A stretch of DNA of 64,000 nt, from assembly GCA_037157565.1 (NCBI GenBank), contig JAZHRO010000022.1, positions 7,130,001-7,194,000 on the forward strand. Reading direction: 5' to 3'. Below the pieces are notes generated by a model, which was not told the origin of the DNA, ran no database searches, and worked only from the letters and a program-made list of their open reading frames with translations. The translations under genes were made by a program, and so were the position numbers. Within the stretch, counting starts at the first letter, position 1; each line of letters begins with the position of its first letter. This document shows positions 36,430 through 47,170 of the stretch, piece by piece. This DNA comes from Thalassia testudinum (lineage: Eukaryota > Streptophyta > Magnoliopsida > Alismatales > Hydrocharitaceae).

Positions 36430-38866
36430 AGCCACAATCAAAAGACTTATATCACTAAAGGCGATTTCCATGCATCCCGTGTCGCAATCAATGTTTTCCT
36501 TAGCCGTAGCTAAGAAGCATCTGCCGAGGATGATGGGTGTGTCTTCTAGCTATTCGGGGACTTCCATGTCAAGGACCAAAAGGTCAACCGAGAAGTAGAA
36601 ATCCTTGACCTGAACAATTACGTTCTCGACTACCCCATTTGGGGTTTTCACAGATCTATCGGCCAATTGGATAGTTATAGGTATGGGTTTCAATTCTCCA
36701 AATCCAAACTGGTGATAAATGGTAGTTGGGATTAGGTTGATTGAGGCACCTAAGTCCAAGAGTGTTCTATCAAATGTCTTGTCCCCGATATTACAAGAAA
36801 TCAGGGATGCTCCTGGGTCAATTCATTTAGGAGGCAGGCTACTCAATATCACTGAACTAGCTTGTTCAGAGAGCACTACCTTCCAAGGTGTGTGGGTTTT
36901 CGGCTTACGTTTCAGTGTACAGACATCCTTCAAGAATTTTGCGTAAGATGGGATATGCTTAATTGCTTCGAGGAGTGGAATATTAATTTGGACTTGTTTG
37001 AAAATCTCCAACTGCTCCTCATTTTCAAATACAACTCTCTTTTTCTTCCTTTTCTCTAAGGCCTCAGGGAATGGTGTTTGGGTTTGAATCGAGTCAGTCT
37101 CCATGTCCTTGGGTTCCTTCTGCTCATCTTCAGACTCGGGTATCTCAGGAAGGGAGGTCACGGGAGGGGTTGGCCATTTGGGGTCTTGGGTTTTAGTGTT
37201 GCTTCTCAAGGTAACCGCGTTGGCCGAGGCATTGGGACCAGGGGTAGATCCTTGAGAAGAGGAGGAAAAAGAAACCTAGGGGGTGTTTGTGGGGCCTACT
37301 AGACCATGTGGGCATACCCAAGATTAGCTTGGAACCCTTGAAAATTGGGGCCTCTGTTGATCACATTTCTCCGGTTCGGTTGTGGCTGAGAAGGAAGGGA
37401 TCCCTGTTGTTTGCAATCCAACAGCTGGCTCAACTGTCCCTTCACTAATGTCATTTCCTCCTGATGTTTCTGATTCATATCAGCCATCATTTTTATCAGC
37501 GTGTCCATTTGGTTTTGTGGGGGAGGGTCCGCCCTATTCTAATTATAGGGCGATCTAACCAGTGGACCTTGCTGATAGGAGGGGGGTTTGGCCTGGGTTG
37601 GTTCTAGAATTGGTTTGGCTTTTGGTTCGTCCAAGAGAAATTTGAGTGATTACGTCATTCGGCATTGTAGGTGTTGGAGAAGGGATCAAGTTTGGAGTAA
37701 CCTTGGATAGCTTGAACATCTTCAAAGATAGAAGGTGCCGAGGGGGAGGGGAGGGAGTAATCAGGATTTAAGGGAGCAAAGGTCCCTCCCTGGAACATCG
37801 TCAGGGGTTGTTCCAAGTGTATCTGGTTCATTGGCTGCACCAAAGCTACATTGTGCACTCCCTTTGCTAGGGAGAGGGTCTATAGCGGGTTTCTAGTCTA
37901 GTTTAGTAGTTCAACAATCTTTTTTTCCACCAACTCAACTCGATCCAACTTCTTGGCTATAATGTCCATGTCAACTGTTCCAGAATTGGCTTGTACTTCA
38001 TAGATCCCACCACGGGGCTGACTAAATCAATTAAACTGGGTCATGGAGGCATTGTTGAGTGAATTCTCACTCATGGACTCAAAGAGTTCAAATGCGCTCT
38101 CATCTTTGTTCAAAAAGTTGCCTCCACATGAGGCATCAACAAAGTTCCTAAGGTTGCTGTCCAAACCATGGTAGAAGATCTAGGCCAATTGCCACCTTGG
38201 AATCTCATAGTGTGGGCATTTCCTCAATAATTCATTAAATCTTTCCCATGCCTCATGGAATTGTTCCCCACCTTGAAGTGTAAATGTGGTAATATCTCTT
38301 CTGAGGGCATTGGTTTTACCTATGGGGAAAATTTTCTTCAAGAACGCATGCCACAATTCCTCCCAGGTGGAGATAGGTCTCCCTAAGGATCTAACCCAGT
38401 GAGATGCTTTGTCTTTTAGAGAGAAAGGGAACATCTTAATCAAAACAATGTCCAAGCTGATGTTCCTGGGTTTCACTGTCCGAGTGATCCGGTCTAGATC
38501 CTTAAGGTGTTGGAAGGGGTCCTCATTTGAGCTCCCATGAAAGTGGCTCTGAATTAAGCTCAAGACATTAGGTTTCATCTCAAAATCATCTCCCCCTTCG
38601 AGGACCCTAAGATGTGGCTCGATCTGGATAACAGACGGATCGTAAAAATCACGGAGAGGCATAGGTTGGCTCTCAGGAGGTTGTGGTGGGTTAGGTGGGT
38701 CCAGTGGGGGTTGCCCTTGAGGGTTTTGCAATCTGTGTATGGCTTGCATGATGGTTTGGATTTGTTGTTGTTGAAGTTGGTGGTTGGCAGAGATCTAGGC
38801 CTGAATGATGGCCATAGCAATGGGTGGGGGTTGGTTCTCAACCTCATCAATTCTTGGTTTAGCCAT
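36430..38866 (-). pseudogene. gag and protease region of Z
   Basis: The start is the ATG at 38866 (MAKPRIDEVENQPPPIAMA), in frame with the gag core. An in-frame TAG near 38795 replaces CAG. The gag domain lies near 38580-38180 (FPFSLKDKASHWVRSL, then LKKIFPIGKTNALRRDI, then AWERFNELLRKCPHYEI). A Gln/Pro-rich region follows to about 37000, and a capsid-end segment with KDVCTLKRK. The aspartic protease has DLGASINLIP at about 36756 and ILGRCFL near 36520. The protease motif (DLGAS rather than DTGA/DSGA) is typical of Athila. Frames change near 37600 and 37250. Confidence 0.9.
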
Positions 38867-40042
38867 TTCTCGTGTAAAATCAAGCCTCCTCCTGATTTCC
38901 CTATCTAAAACAAATAGCTCGGGATGTAGTGATCGTCTCCCGTGCATACACTAGGGAAGAACGGAAGGGGATGCAGAGAAAGACAGGTGCGAGAAGTGTG
39001 TGCACAAACAAGCAAACAAATCTAGTCCTTATAATGTATACCTTAGGTGACCTAGAAGCCTCAGAGGAATGATCAGATTTGTAAGCACTTAACCACCCTT
39101 CCCGATGTTAATCTAGCCAGGTTGATTACGAGGGGATTGAAGGGAAGGTGCTTGCTTTGGCTTTGGCAGCCAGTTCCGTAGATCCCACAACCACAGTCAT
39201 TTAACACTTCCCCGCAGCCTAGACATCAGATTCTACAAAGGGAATGAAGGCCAAGTGCTAATCATACCTTCAAGAATTAGACTAGTCCTACCTAGGGCAT
39301 GTCTACTCCATTTTAATGAGGGCTAGGTTCGTGCTTGTGCTCAGGATATGTGATGAGGCGTTGTTTGGGGTTGTGCCTCTTAGTTAATTGATTTGAGCAT
39401 GTGTGTGCACTTAACAAAACATGGTTTTCAAGCAAGTATTTTAAGATGTGGTGTCTTTTAATGATTTGTCCTTGCCTTAATGCTTTTTAGGGTTGAAGTT
39501 CCTTATCGTTTTCAAACAAAGTTCAAATGGGCACACAAGATTTTGCACACAATGGGTGAAAGTCAATTCCCTTTAGAATGATGTGGCCCTAGAAAAACAA
39601 CCCTAGTGTGGTCACCCCAGTGTTCATGTAATTCTACCAGGTGAGTTGATTTTAATTATGGTGAGTGGTGCGGCCCAAATCAAGTCATGGTAGCTTCGCA
39701 AATACCACTCAAAAGAAAGAACACTCCAAAAAGATTATCTCTTTAAGAACGTTAGAGTGTATTTTTTTTGGTTGGGTGATGGGTTTGGAATGTGGGTCAA
39801 GTAGCCATTCACCACGCCAATTTTAGATTTTTTTTTTGTATTTTTTTTAGGCAGCAAACAATCAACGGGTAAAGTGGTACTCACAACCGTCTTCATAGCA
39901 CTTCACCCTTAGTCTACTGTCTTGGATCGCGCTCCTCCATTGCCCATGTGTTGAGTTCCTACAACCAATCAAGTAAAGAGAGCCAAATGAGTTAGATGTG
40001 AATACAAATGCAGGATAAAAGCGACAAAATAAATCAGTGCCT
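38867..40042 (-). other. Z 5' untranslated leader
   Basis: No domain is seen. It lies between primer site and gag start and contains T-runs near 39760 and 39830. Confidence 0.6.
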
Positions 40043-40059
40043 CCCCAGCAACGGCACCA
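40043..40059 (-). other. Primer-binding site of Z (tRNA-Asp)
   Basis: The minus strand reads TGGTGCCGTTGCTGGGG, 15 of 17 matches to the tRNA-Asp complement, five bases inside the 5' LTR. Confidence 0.85.
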
Positions 40060-40064
40060 AAAAC

Positions 40065-41537
40065 TGACACGCGTGGAACGCGATTGTTTAATTATGCCAT
40101 TGTAGTATGCATTCGCGACGTCGATTTTAATTTAAGAATTGGAGTTGGTGAGTCCAAGTGTCGAACACAAGGAGGTGTAAAATCGGATTATTTTGTTGCT
40201 TTAGTTGTCACAGGAATAGGTGGCTTGCTTGCTTGCGAAAAAATGCGAGATAGAGAGAGAGAGTAGGGTTAGAGATTGTGTTTAAAACATGCCAAGCCTT
40301 AAGAGGATGTGAGCTACAATTTATGAAACTTTCATCAATATATAGCATGCAATTAAAGTGTGTTTACAACTACAACAATAGATGAAAGCTTAAACAAGTA
40401 CAATGTAAACTAAAGTAAAGAGAGGGTATGGGAAGGAGTCAAGGCGGACACGGCGGTAAAGGGAGGCTCCGTTGGTGGCTTGACAACTCCGAGGCAGGTA
40501 TGGAGTATTTGGTAGAGCTAGGAGAAGGCTAGAGTAGCTTGGACGGTGTGTGTGTATTGAATGCCTTTAAATGGGGTGGTTGAGGAGGTTTATATAGAGA
40601 AGAGGGATTTCCAGACTAAGTAAGGGCTTTAGTGACATCCAGGACATCGCTAAACCCATTCCATAAGCGTCGATGAAGCCCTCCACCTGCTGGTCCTTAA
40701 GTGATGGGTGCTTTCTCCCTTCAATCCTCGCCTGCGTGTCCTTAGCCGTTGGATCCAAGGCACAAATCGCCATCGGATGGCTGAAGACGTGCCACATCGT
40801 CCTTCCCACCCATGGTTGGGTGTGCCTTCCTGCACCTTCGTGTGATGGACGAGCATTGACCGTTCAATTGCACCTCAACAACCACGATTATGCGTGATCG
40901 AGCGCTTAGATTGCGTGCATTCCCTCTTAGGCGCATCCACCCGCCCTCGTTGAGCCGCGTGGCCTTCATACCCATCATCCGCACACGCATCAACGGCTGA
41001 ATTTTGATCATGGACGTGGATGTGGGCAAGTGCATTTCGAACGCACACCCCTGGTGAGCGTGGAGAGGCGTTGACCGCTGCGGCATGCGCGTGATATGGT
41101 TGCGCTCTTTGCCAATCCTCCGCCATCCGATGGGAGATCGAACGGCGGTGGTTGCTCCTACGCGATGAACTGGGGGCTTGGTGTTGGCGAGTGTGGCTGT
41201 TGGCCACTACGTGGTCACTTTTGGGCCGTTGATCATTCGATCAATGGCCATAACTTCTTGGGCTGGTCGAGGGAGCTCCAGATGTCGGATTTAAGTGATT
41301 TCAAGTTTGTTGGACTCCATTCGTCGATTTGAATCCATCCGTATGGTCTGATTGGTCATCTGAGGCATGTTCCAACATGCACTTGTACATATGGCCATTA
41401 AACATTAATTTATAAGCAATCCTAATTTGTAATGCATGCAATGCTCCTATACCCATCATGGTATGTTATTAGTGCGCATATATCCCTAAAACTAACCCTA
41501 GTTGATGGAATTATCATCATTGAATGCAGAGTTATCA
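40065..41537 (-). repeat. Z 5' LTR
   Basis: Opens TGATAACTCTGCATTC (minus, at 41537) and closes CGTGTCA at 40065. The TATA box TATATAAA is at 40589-40596. The U5 box in sense (near 40175-40150) reads CCTTGTGTTCGACACTTGGA. Confidence 0.9.
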
Positions 41538-41542
41538 GTGAT

Positions 41543-41985
41543 GAAGTGGGTGGTGGCCTCCCCGAGCATGGCAGTCTCCCGCTCTCTTTTGTAGTTGCAA
41601 CTGCTTGAATTTGGAGCATCGAGATGCACATTCTCCGCTCCTCTTCACTGCGGCCATCATTACATGCGTTGCGGAAGCTGCAGCAGCCATTGAAGAAGAA
41701 GAAATAAAATAAATGAAATGATGTCTTATTTATCTGTAAACCCTCACATAAAATGTTAATTCTAATACATGCATGCAATGCAACCTAAAAACTAATTATT
41801 TCAATGCATGTTATTCTAAATGAATTCTAAATGTATTTAGATATGAATGCAATGCATGAAATATGCAAATAAATGAATAATTAGACTAATCTATTTACAT
41901 CTTATTGTATGCTATTTATATATCAATATTAATTTAATGTCTAGGCATTTAAGTAACTAATTAGCCCACAAATATGGGCTCATCA
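41543..41985 (-). repeat. X 3' LTR, second segment (after Z)
   Basis: It aligns with 59195-59633 of the X 5' LTR. It opens TGATGAGCCCATATTTGTGG on the minus strand at 41985, next to the X purine tract. Together with 28651-29977 it forms the complete 3' LTR. Confidence 0.88.
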
Positions 41986-42023
41986 AATGCCCCCATGCCT
42001 AGTTTTTACTAGTCCCTAGCAAA
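41986..42023 (-). other. Polypurine tract and upstream hairpin of X
   Basis: The minus strand reads GGCATGGGGGCATT directly before the LTR. Upstream is the stem TTTGCTAG, loop GGA, CTAGTAAA (42023-42005), eight pairs with one G-U in RNA. Confidence 0.82.
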
Positions 42024-42242
42024 CTCAAGAAATAGCCTAGCTGTCCAAATAAACTAGCCAACCCAATTAGTTTTCCCTTAGAAACATGTTAAGTTACAGA
42101 TTTTAGACCTAAGGTTTCCAAGTAATTGCTAAGTTACAAACTAAGTCGGATAAGGACAAGTTGCAAGCACAAGTTTCCTTGGTTTCTAACTCTACCCTAG
42201 GGTTTATTGGTCCTAGAGATTAAAGCATCTGTGCATGTGCAT

Positions 42243-43838
42243 TGGTAGGTCGACTTTTCGCTTAGCGTTATAGTATTTAAGTGGTGGAAAAATCGACGAA
42301 TCAAAAACAATGAAAATAACCACTCATAGAAGAGCGGGTCGTGTCCACAGGGAGGCAATGATGCAATCAATACTTAATTATTTAATGTTATTTCGGATAA
42401 TGCGAAATTCCTTTTCAAATTGGACTTAAAATGTGAAGGAAAGTAGGTTTGTAATAACCTAAAAGGTTAAGGGTGTAAGTGCAGTTTTCCCTCACAGAAA
42501 TCCTCAATAAATTTAGGATGAATTAATGCAATTTTCATGTGATGTGTACTGTAGACAATTAGTACTTAAATCAAGTCCAAAATCAATGTTTAAACTAGCC
42601 AATATTAATACCATGTAATTAAAAAGAATTGTGAATGCGTGAATGCAATTCTACCAGAATATAATATTAATAAAAAAAAATGAAATTTCCTGCAATGGCA
42701 TTGAATGTAATTTCTAATTCAAACAAAAACAGAGCTTTTCCTCTCTCTCTTCCTCGCGAGAGAGAGCACCGGCGGGGTAGTTGCGAGGCTCAGGAGGATG
42801 GCGAGGACGGGGGCTTTCCGACGGTGGCAGTGGCGGCGGCGGAGGTGGCCGGAGGTGGTGGCCGGAGGTGGCCGGAGATGAAGAACGCCGGTCTGCTGGA
42901 GGGCGGCTGCTGCTTCGACTGATCGAGCGGGCGCGTGCGCCCACTGGTGCGCAGGCAGGAAGCGCCTGCTGGTGGCGTGGAGGAAGTCTGGCTGCAGCTG
43001 GCGGTGGGGCGCGCTGGAGGAAGTCTGGCTGCAGCTGGCGGTGGGGCGCGCTGGAGGAAGTCTGGCGCGGGTGAGACGGTCTGCAGATTTGAAGGTGGAG
43101 GCGGGCGCGGGCGAGAGGGTGCTGGGGCGTGCGGTTTGCGTGCGGGCAGGTAGAGGGAGCGCCTGTAGGTGGCGTGCCGACGCGCGAGCGGTAGGTGATG
43201 AGGGATGCTGGAGATGTTGTGCGGGCCGACAGATGGTGTGCAGGATGGCAGATGAGCGGTGCGCGGTTGCAGGGAGATGGAAAGCGCTGGCAGGCGAGCA
43301 CTGGTGCGCTAGGGCGTGGCTGCAGAGGTGGCGTGCGGGTGCTGTGGGGTGAAGGCGCGCGGTAGGGCAGGTGCGGTGAGGAGCGCCTGCAGGTGGCGTG
43401 CGGGCGCTGTGGTGGCTGAGGGAGAGAGCATGGGCACAGTGCATGCGGTGGAGTTTTTTTTCCCCGAAAGGGGGGGATTCCCCTTGTGCATGCCGCCTCT
43501 TCACTTTTAAATCCTCTCTCTCCCTCAGTGCGCCAATCCAGGGATTTGCAAATCCCTTTCTGTTTTTGGCCGGCCACCGTTGGAGAAGATAGCCCTAATG
43601 GTCGGCGGGGGAGGGGGAAAAGAATCGGCTGTTTGGGGAAATTATCCCCCCACCCTTGTTCTTTCTGGTTTTATTACCAGCACACAAAAATAATAAAATA
43701 ATTAAGTTACAGAATGTTATAAACTCAAATTATAAGGCATACAAATATTCTATAACTTAATTGTCATTATTAACACACTTAAACTATACGATTAAATATA
43801 CTTAGGCTTAATATTAGTCCATTTTAATGGACTCATCA
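42243..43838 (-). mobile_element. Solo X-type LTR inside the X 3' UTR (TSD TGCAT)
   Basis: TGCAT flanks it at 42238-42242 and 43839-43843. It opens TGATGAGTCCATTAAAATGG on the minus strand, and its low end shares with the X LTR the words TAAGTGGTGGAAAA and GAGCGGGTCGTGTCCACAGG. The middle (42770-43640) is very GC-rich, unlike X itself, so this is a distinct subfamily. ORFs there, up to 287 codons on the minus strand, are Pro/Arg/Ala-rich and not recognisable as genes. Confidence 0.88.
42984..43066. repeat. Tandem repeat, 37-bp period, in the solo X-type LTR
   Basis: Units starting AAGTCTGGCTGCAGCTGG occur at 42984 and 43021, with a third partial unit at 43058. The two full copies appear identical. 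Confidence 0.85.
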
Positions 43839-44018
43839 TGCATCGGTCTAAGTTATTTGAGGTTAGTATGATTGCCAACCTAGAAAGAGAGTAAGAGGAT
43901 TTTTTTTTTTTGTAATATATATATTTTTTTTGTTTGATTCCTCTAAATCTAACCTTGGATCAGCTATCAACACGGTCTGTGTCGGATTCATTGTCTCCAT
44001 CACCAAACCTTGAAGGGT

Positions 44019-44166
44019 GCCTGGCTTTCGATGCTTCGAGATAGCACCGCCCATAGCGACCCCAATAACTCCTGGCAATTGACACTTCGAGATAGTATCT
44101 CACATGGATTTCTTAAGCAAATTCAGGCCTGTGGCAATCAGCACTTCAAGATAGGGTCACCCATGG
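44019..44166 (-). repeat. Triplicated motif in the X 3' UTR
   Basis: Copies at 44019-44056, 44071-44110 and 44128-44166 share GGCTTTCGATGCTTCGAGAT and related words with the Y motif. The hairpin TAGGATAGATATCCTA follows at 44202-44217, preceded by a CATACCCCCA block, as in Y. Confidence 0.8.
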
Positions 44167-44806
44167 TACTTGAATCGCACAATGCACTTACATACCCCCA
44201 ATAGGATAGATATCCTAAGAGACAAGCGTCGAGGAGGTGACATGTTATCATCACATCATCAAGGTGAGTATATACTCCACCTCTCTTACGGTAGGAACTT
44301 GTTCAATCAAATTGTGTTTTCAAGCTTCTCCTAAGTCAAAACTAAGAGAAGCAAATTTTCTTTAAGAAATTAAGGTGATCATTACTTACACAAGACCAAG
44401 TGTATGTGGATGCTTAGGTTACGAGGACCCGCAAACCAAAAGGTAGAAAAAGACACCAAATACTACCCAGCCTTTAACTCAATCCCTAGTTTTCCTTCCT
44501 CAACCTCTTGAGGAATGGTCCGCAACTTAACTCCTACTTAAGTTTTGAAGTCCACAAAGGACCCTAAAGGTCTAAAGCTAGTAGCTCAACTCAGCTTCTA
44601 AAGTCAAACACCTAGAGTCAACTTAGTCTAACCTAAAGTTTTGGTCTTATGCCTAAGAATGTAGGGCCCAATCAGTTAAGCTCAATTCTACTGTAGGTCT
44701 AAATGCAGTTTTTTTTTTAAATCAATGCAAATGTATGCAATACAGAATGTTTTAACATAATGCATGAATGCACTATGTATAAATGCTATGTATATCCCCT
44801 AAGTAC

Positions 44807-44843
44807 ATCCCTCCATGCCTAAAATCTGTAATGTCCCCATTGC
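44807..44843 (-). promoter_or_regulatory. Internal purine-tract motif of X
   Basis: Sense sequence AATGGGGACATTACAGATT followed by TTAGGCATGGAGGGATG, equivalent to the motif in W, Y and Z. Confidence 0.7.
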
Positions 44844-44899
44844 ATAGAAGGGTATTACCTGGGTCAAAATTGGGTTGCTGTTATTTTGTTAGCAACCGA

Positions 44900-45724
44900 G
44901 TAGTCAAAGAACTTGCAAGTCAGGTTCCAAAACCAAAGTAATAGGCCCTAAAAATGAGCAAAGTAACGCAGGCCTAGAAAATAGATAACCTAGGATGTTG
45001 GCGAGCATATGATGAATCCTAATAGCAAACGCTCGCTCAACAAAGATGGGAATGAAATCTTCCCAGGTCACTAGAGGAGGTTCTAAATGATAGGTTGGAA
45101 TAGCGACCTGTAAATGGGTAGGTGGAGGATGACAAGGACCCTCCAAAAGAGATGGGGAAGGAATGGTGCAGAGATAAACCCCCAGGATGATGGATTGACC
45201 ATAGAAAGCATCAATCCATACCCGGTACCCCATTACAAGAGATATTGGTTTGCTAAGCCCCCGATCAGAGTAGAAGTGAGTAGATCTCTAAACCAGGGAT
45301 TGTCCAGGGTGCCTAAATTTCAAGGCTGCAAGACGGCCATAAAATCTAGGTTGAGTCTAATCGGCTTAGTGTCCATTCCTAGGAGCCTTCCTAATTCCTC
45401 AATTGCATCCCTAGCATTCCTTGTACTATCACAAGTATCTACCTGCACTTCATCAGTGATCATTTCAAGGTATGGAGTCAAAATTTCACCTTCAGACATA
45501 GGCGAATCATAGGGTGACTCTGAATCAAATGAAGGCAGGTTTAAAGAAACAAATTTATGGATTACCCTATCAATCTCATCCCCGGGTTCTTATTCTTTTC
45601 TCAAATCCTTGCTGAAGTCTATATGTGACTCCACATAAATCTCGGAAGTTGCTTCCACATTTTCCATTATTTCATCATGAGGAGGGATATCATCAATAGG
45701 AGCACAGAGGAAACCTAAGTTGAC
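44900..45724 (-). pseudogene. ORF of X, C-terminal part (after the W insertion)
   Basis: This continues the X reading frame from 55701. First comes VNLGFLCAPIDDIPPHDEIM, then an acidic stretch (NVEATSEIYVESHIDFS), then SPYDSPMSEGEILTPYLEMI near 45490, and RNARDAIEELGRLLGMD near 45410. Then frames break. The last part (45233-44904) encodes a hydrophobic, Pro-rich segment (FIPIFVERAFAIRIHHMLANILG). Stops include TAA where CAA fits near 45595 and TGA where CGA fits near 45328. No known domain is recognised. Confidence 0.6.
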
Positions 45725-47150
45725 TGATATAGACACATCTATCTAGATTAAAATGCCTATTCATGCATGTTCCTAGGCTTAGATTTGCATTTCATGTTAT
45801 AAATATTGCATAACATGCATCATTGTGCATTTAGAGTAGCTGTATATATTTTGGGTTAATTAGGTTCTTTTTATGGTCAGGAGAGGAGAGGATTTATTTC
45901 AGGGCCTCGGATGGATGATCAGACCATACGGATCCGATTAATACGAGGATCGGAGTCTAACGCATTCGAAATCATCCAGATCAGAGTCTCGTAGCATCAC
46001 ATTAAGCCCGAGGAAGATCAACGCAAGTGGGGCAATGCGACATCCATACAAGTTTCAGATGGAAAATCCAACCGTACGGATGGATCAGGAGCGACGATCG
46101 CAATTCGGCTACGTGAGAATCATCTCGATCTGAGCACCGTGGCACCCTCTACAAAAGAAAGAAGAATGGACGGCCCAGGTGCAGCCACGCGGCGCCATCT
46201 AGGTCGCCCAATGTCGGCCAGCAGCAGCAGCGCGAGGCGGGGGGAGCACAAGGCGCGTGATGCGCGCCAGTGAGGCGAGTGCGGATCTTCAGCGACACAC
46301 CTTTAGTGACACTTGTAGCTGTCACTAATGGTCAGCGCATGCCAGCAAGTGGATTTAAAGGGCGGATCTTTAGCAACAGCTGCAGTGACGTTTATGGACG
46401 TTAGTAAACGCCCAGAACCGAATTTTTTCTTCTTCCTCCACTATAAAAGGACCTACCCACCGCCATTCCAAACCATCTCTTCATTTCTTCCTCTCACCAC
46501 CTCCAAGGCTCTAGAAAGAGCTTGTCCCAGGCCCGGGATGCTCCTCTAGAGTAAAACCAAATAGTTTTCCGTCCTCTCACCCCCCTTCGTGGAGCATCCC
46601 GCGACTGTCCTCTCACCGCCCTTCGGGAAGAAGATCCTTGCCACGACGTCGTCTTGCCCCATCCTCTGTCCTCCGACTCCATTCTCCTTCGTCTCACTCC
46701 ACACCACCTTCCTCCAGGTGACGTCAGAGCGAGTCGTCCTCCGAGCAACCATCGAGGGAGATTTCTCTCACCTCATTCTATCTTTTTATGCTTTCATAGT
46801 GTAGATTTTTCCTGCTTTCGTAGTGTAACAAACAATTCTTGATAATAGATGATTGTTTCTCTCTTTCTCTCTCTCTCTTTTATATTTGCAAGTAGATTAG
46901 CTAGATAAGCATTTGTCGATCTAATCTCTTGCTTCCTAAAAATACCAAAACAATTAGAAAAGATAAAAACTACTAAGAACAAATAAAAATGAAGTGCGGT
47001 TTTCAAGTAAAGTAAATGTCGCCTCCCTGTGTTCGACCCGGGACTCCCTTAGAGTTTCGATATAAATTTTATTTGATCGACGTATTTTGCAACTACGACG
47101 ATAGGTTACTTGTAACCCCGATTTCTAACACGCAAAACACGGCACGACCA
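45725..47150 (+). repeat. W 5' LTR
   Basis: 1426 bp. TATA box TATAAAAGG at 46442-46450. An 8-bp inverted repeat TAGTGACA/TGTCACTA lies near 46305-46328. The U5 box at 47021-47046 reads CCTCCCTGTGTTCGACCCGG. Relative to the right LTR it lacks roughly 80 bp near 46215-46240. Confidence 0.93.
46442..46450 (+). promoter_or_regulatory. TATA box in the W 5' LTR
   Basis: TATAAAAGG, followed about 30 bases on by the start of a pyrimidine-rich leader, as in a plant Pol II promoter. The right LTR has TATAAAAAG at 54983. Confidence 0.65.
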
Positions 47151-47153
47151 TTT

Positions 47154-47170
47154 TGGCGCCGTTGCCGAGG
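47154..47170 (+). other. Primer-binding site of W (tRNA-Asp)
   Basis: TGGCGCCGTTGCCGAGG, 16 of 17 matches to the tRNA-Asp complement, three bases after the LTR. Confidence 0.92.

Larger units (their letters stand above)
29978..41537 (-). mobile_element. Z: Athila-clade Ty3/gypsy retrotransposon
   Basis: LTRs at 41537-40065 (5') and 31449-29978 (3') are 1473 and 1472 bp. Flanks are GTGAA (29973-29977) and GTGAT (41538-41542), one mismatch. The uninterrupted X 5' LTR at about 59190 lacks the insert. Internal order in sense: primer site, gag, protease, RT, RNase H, integrase, internal purine tract, 3' UTR with LINE, hairpin, purine tract. The LTRs differ by roughly one base in ten by eye, so it is fairly old. 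This is the only element here with all pol domains. Confidence 0.92.

Noticed and set aside
33415..38866. Endogenous pararetrovirus
   Set aside because: Domain order gag-protease-RT-RNase H-integrase with LTRs, integrase present and an Athila-type RT; no movement protein or coat motifs.
42714..43577. 287-codon minus-strand ORF (with a 261-codon ORF in another frame)
   Set aside because: Low-complexity Pro/Ala/His/Arg sequence over a tandem repeat in a solo LTR. Several frames are open at once because of base composition.
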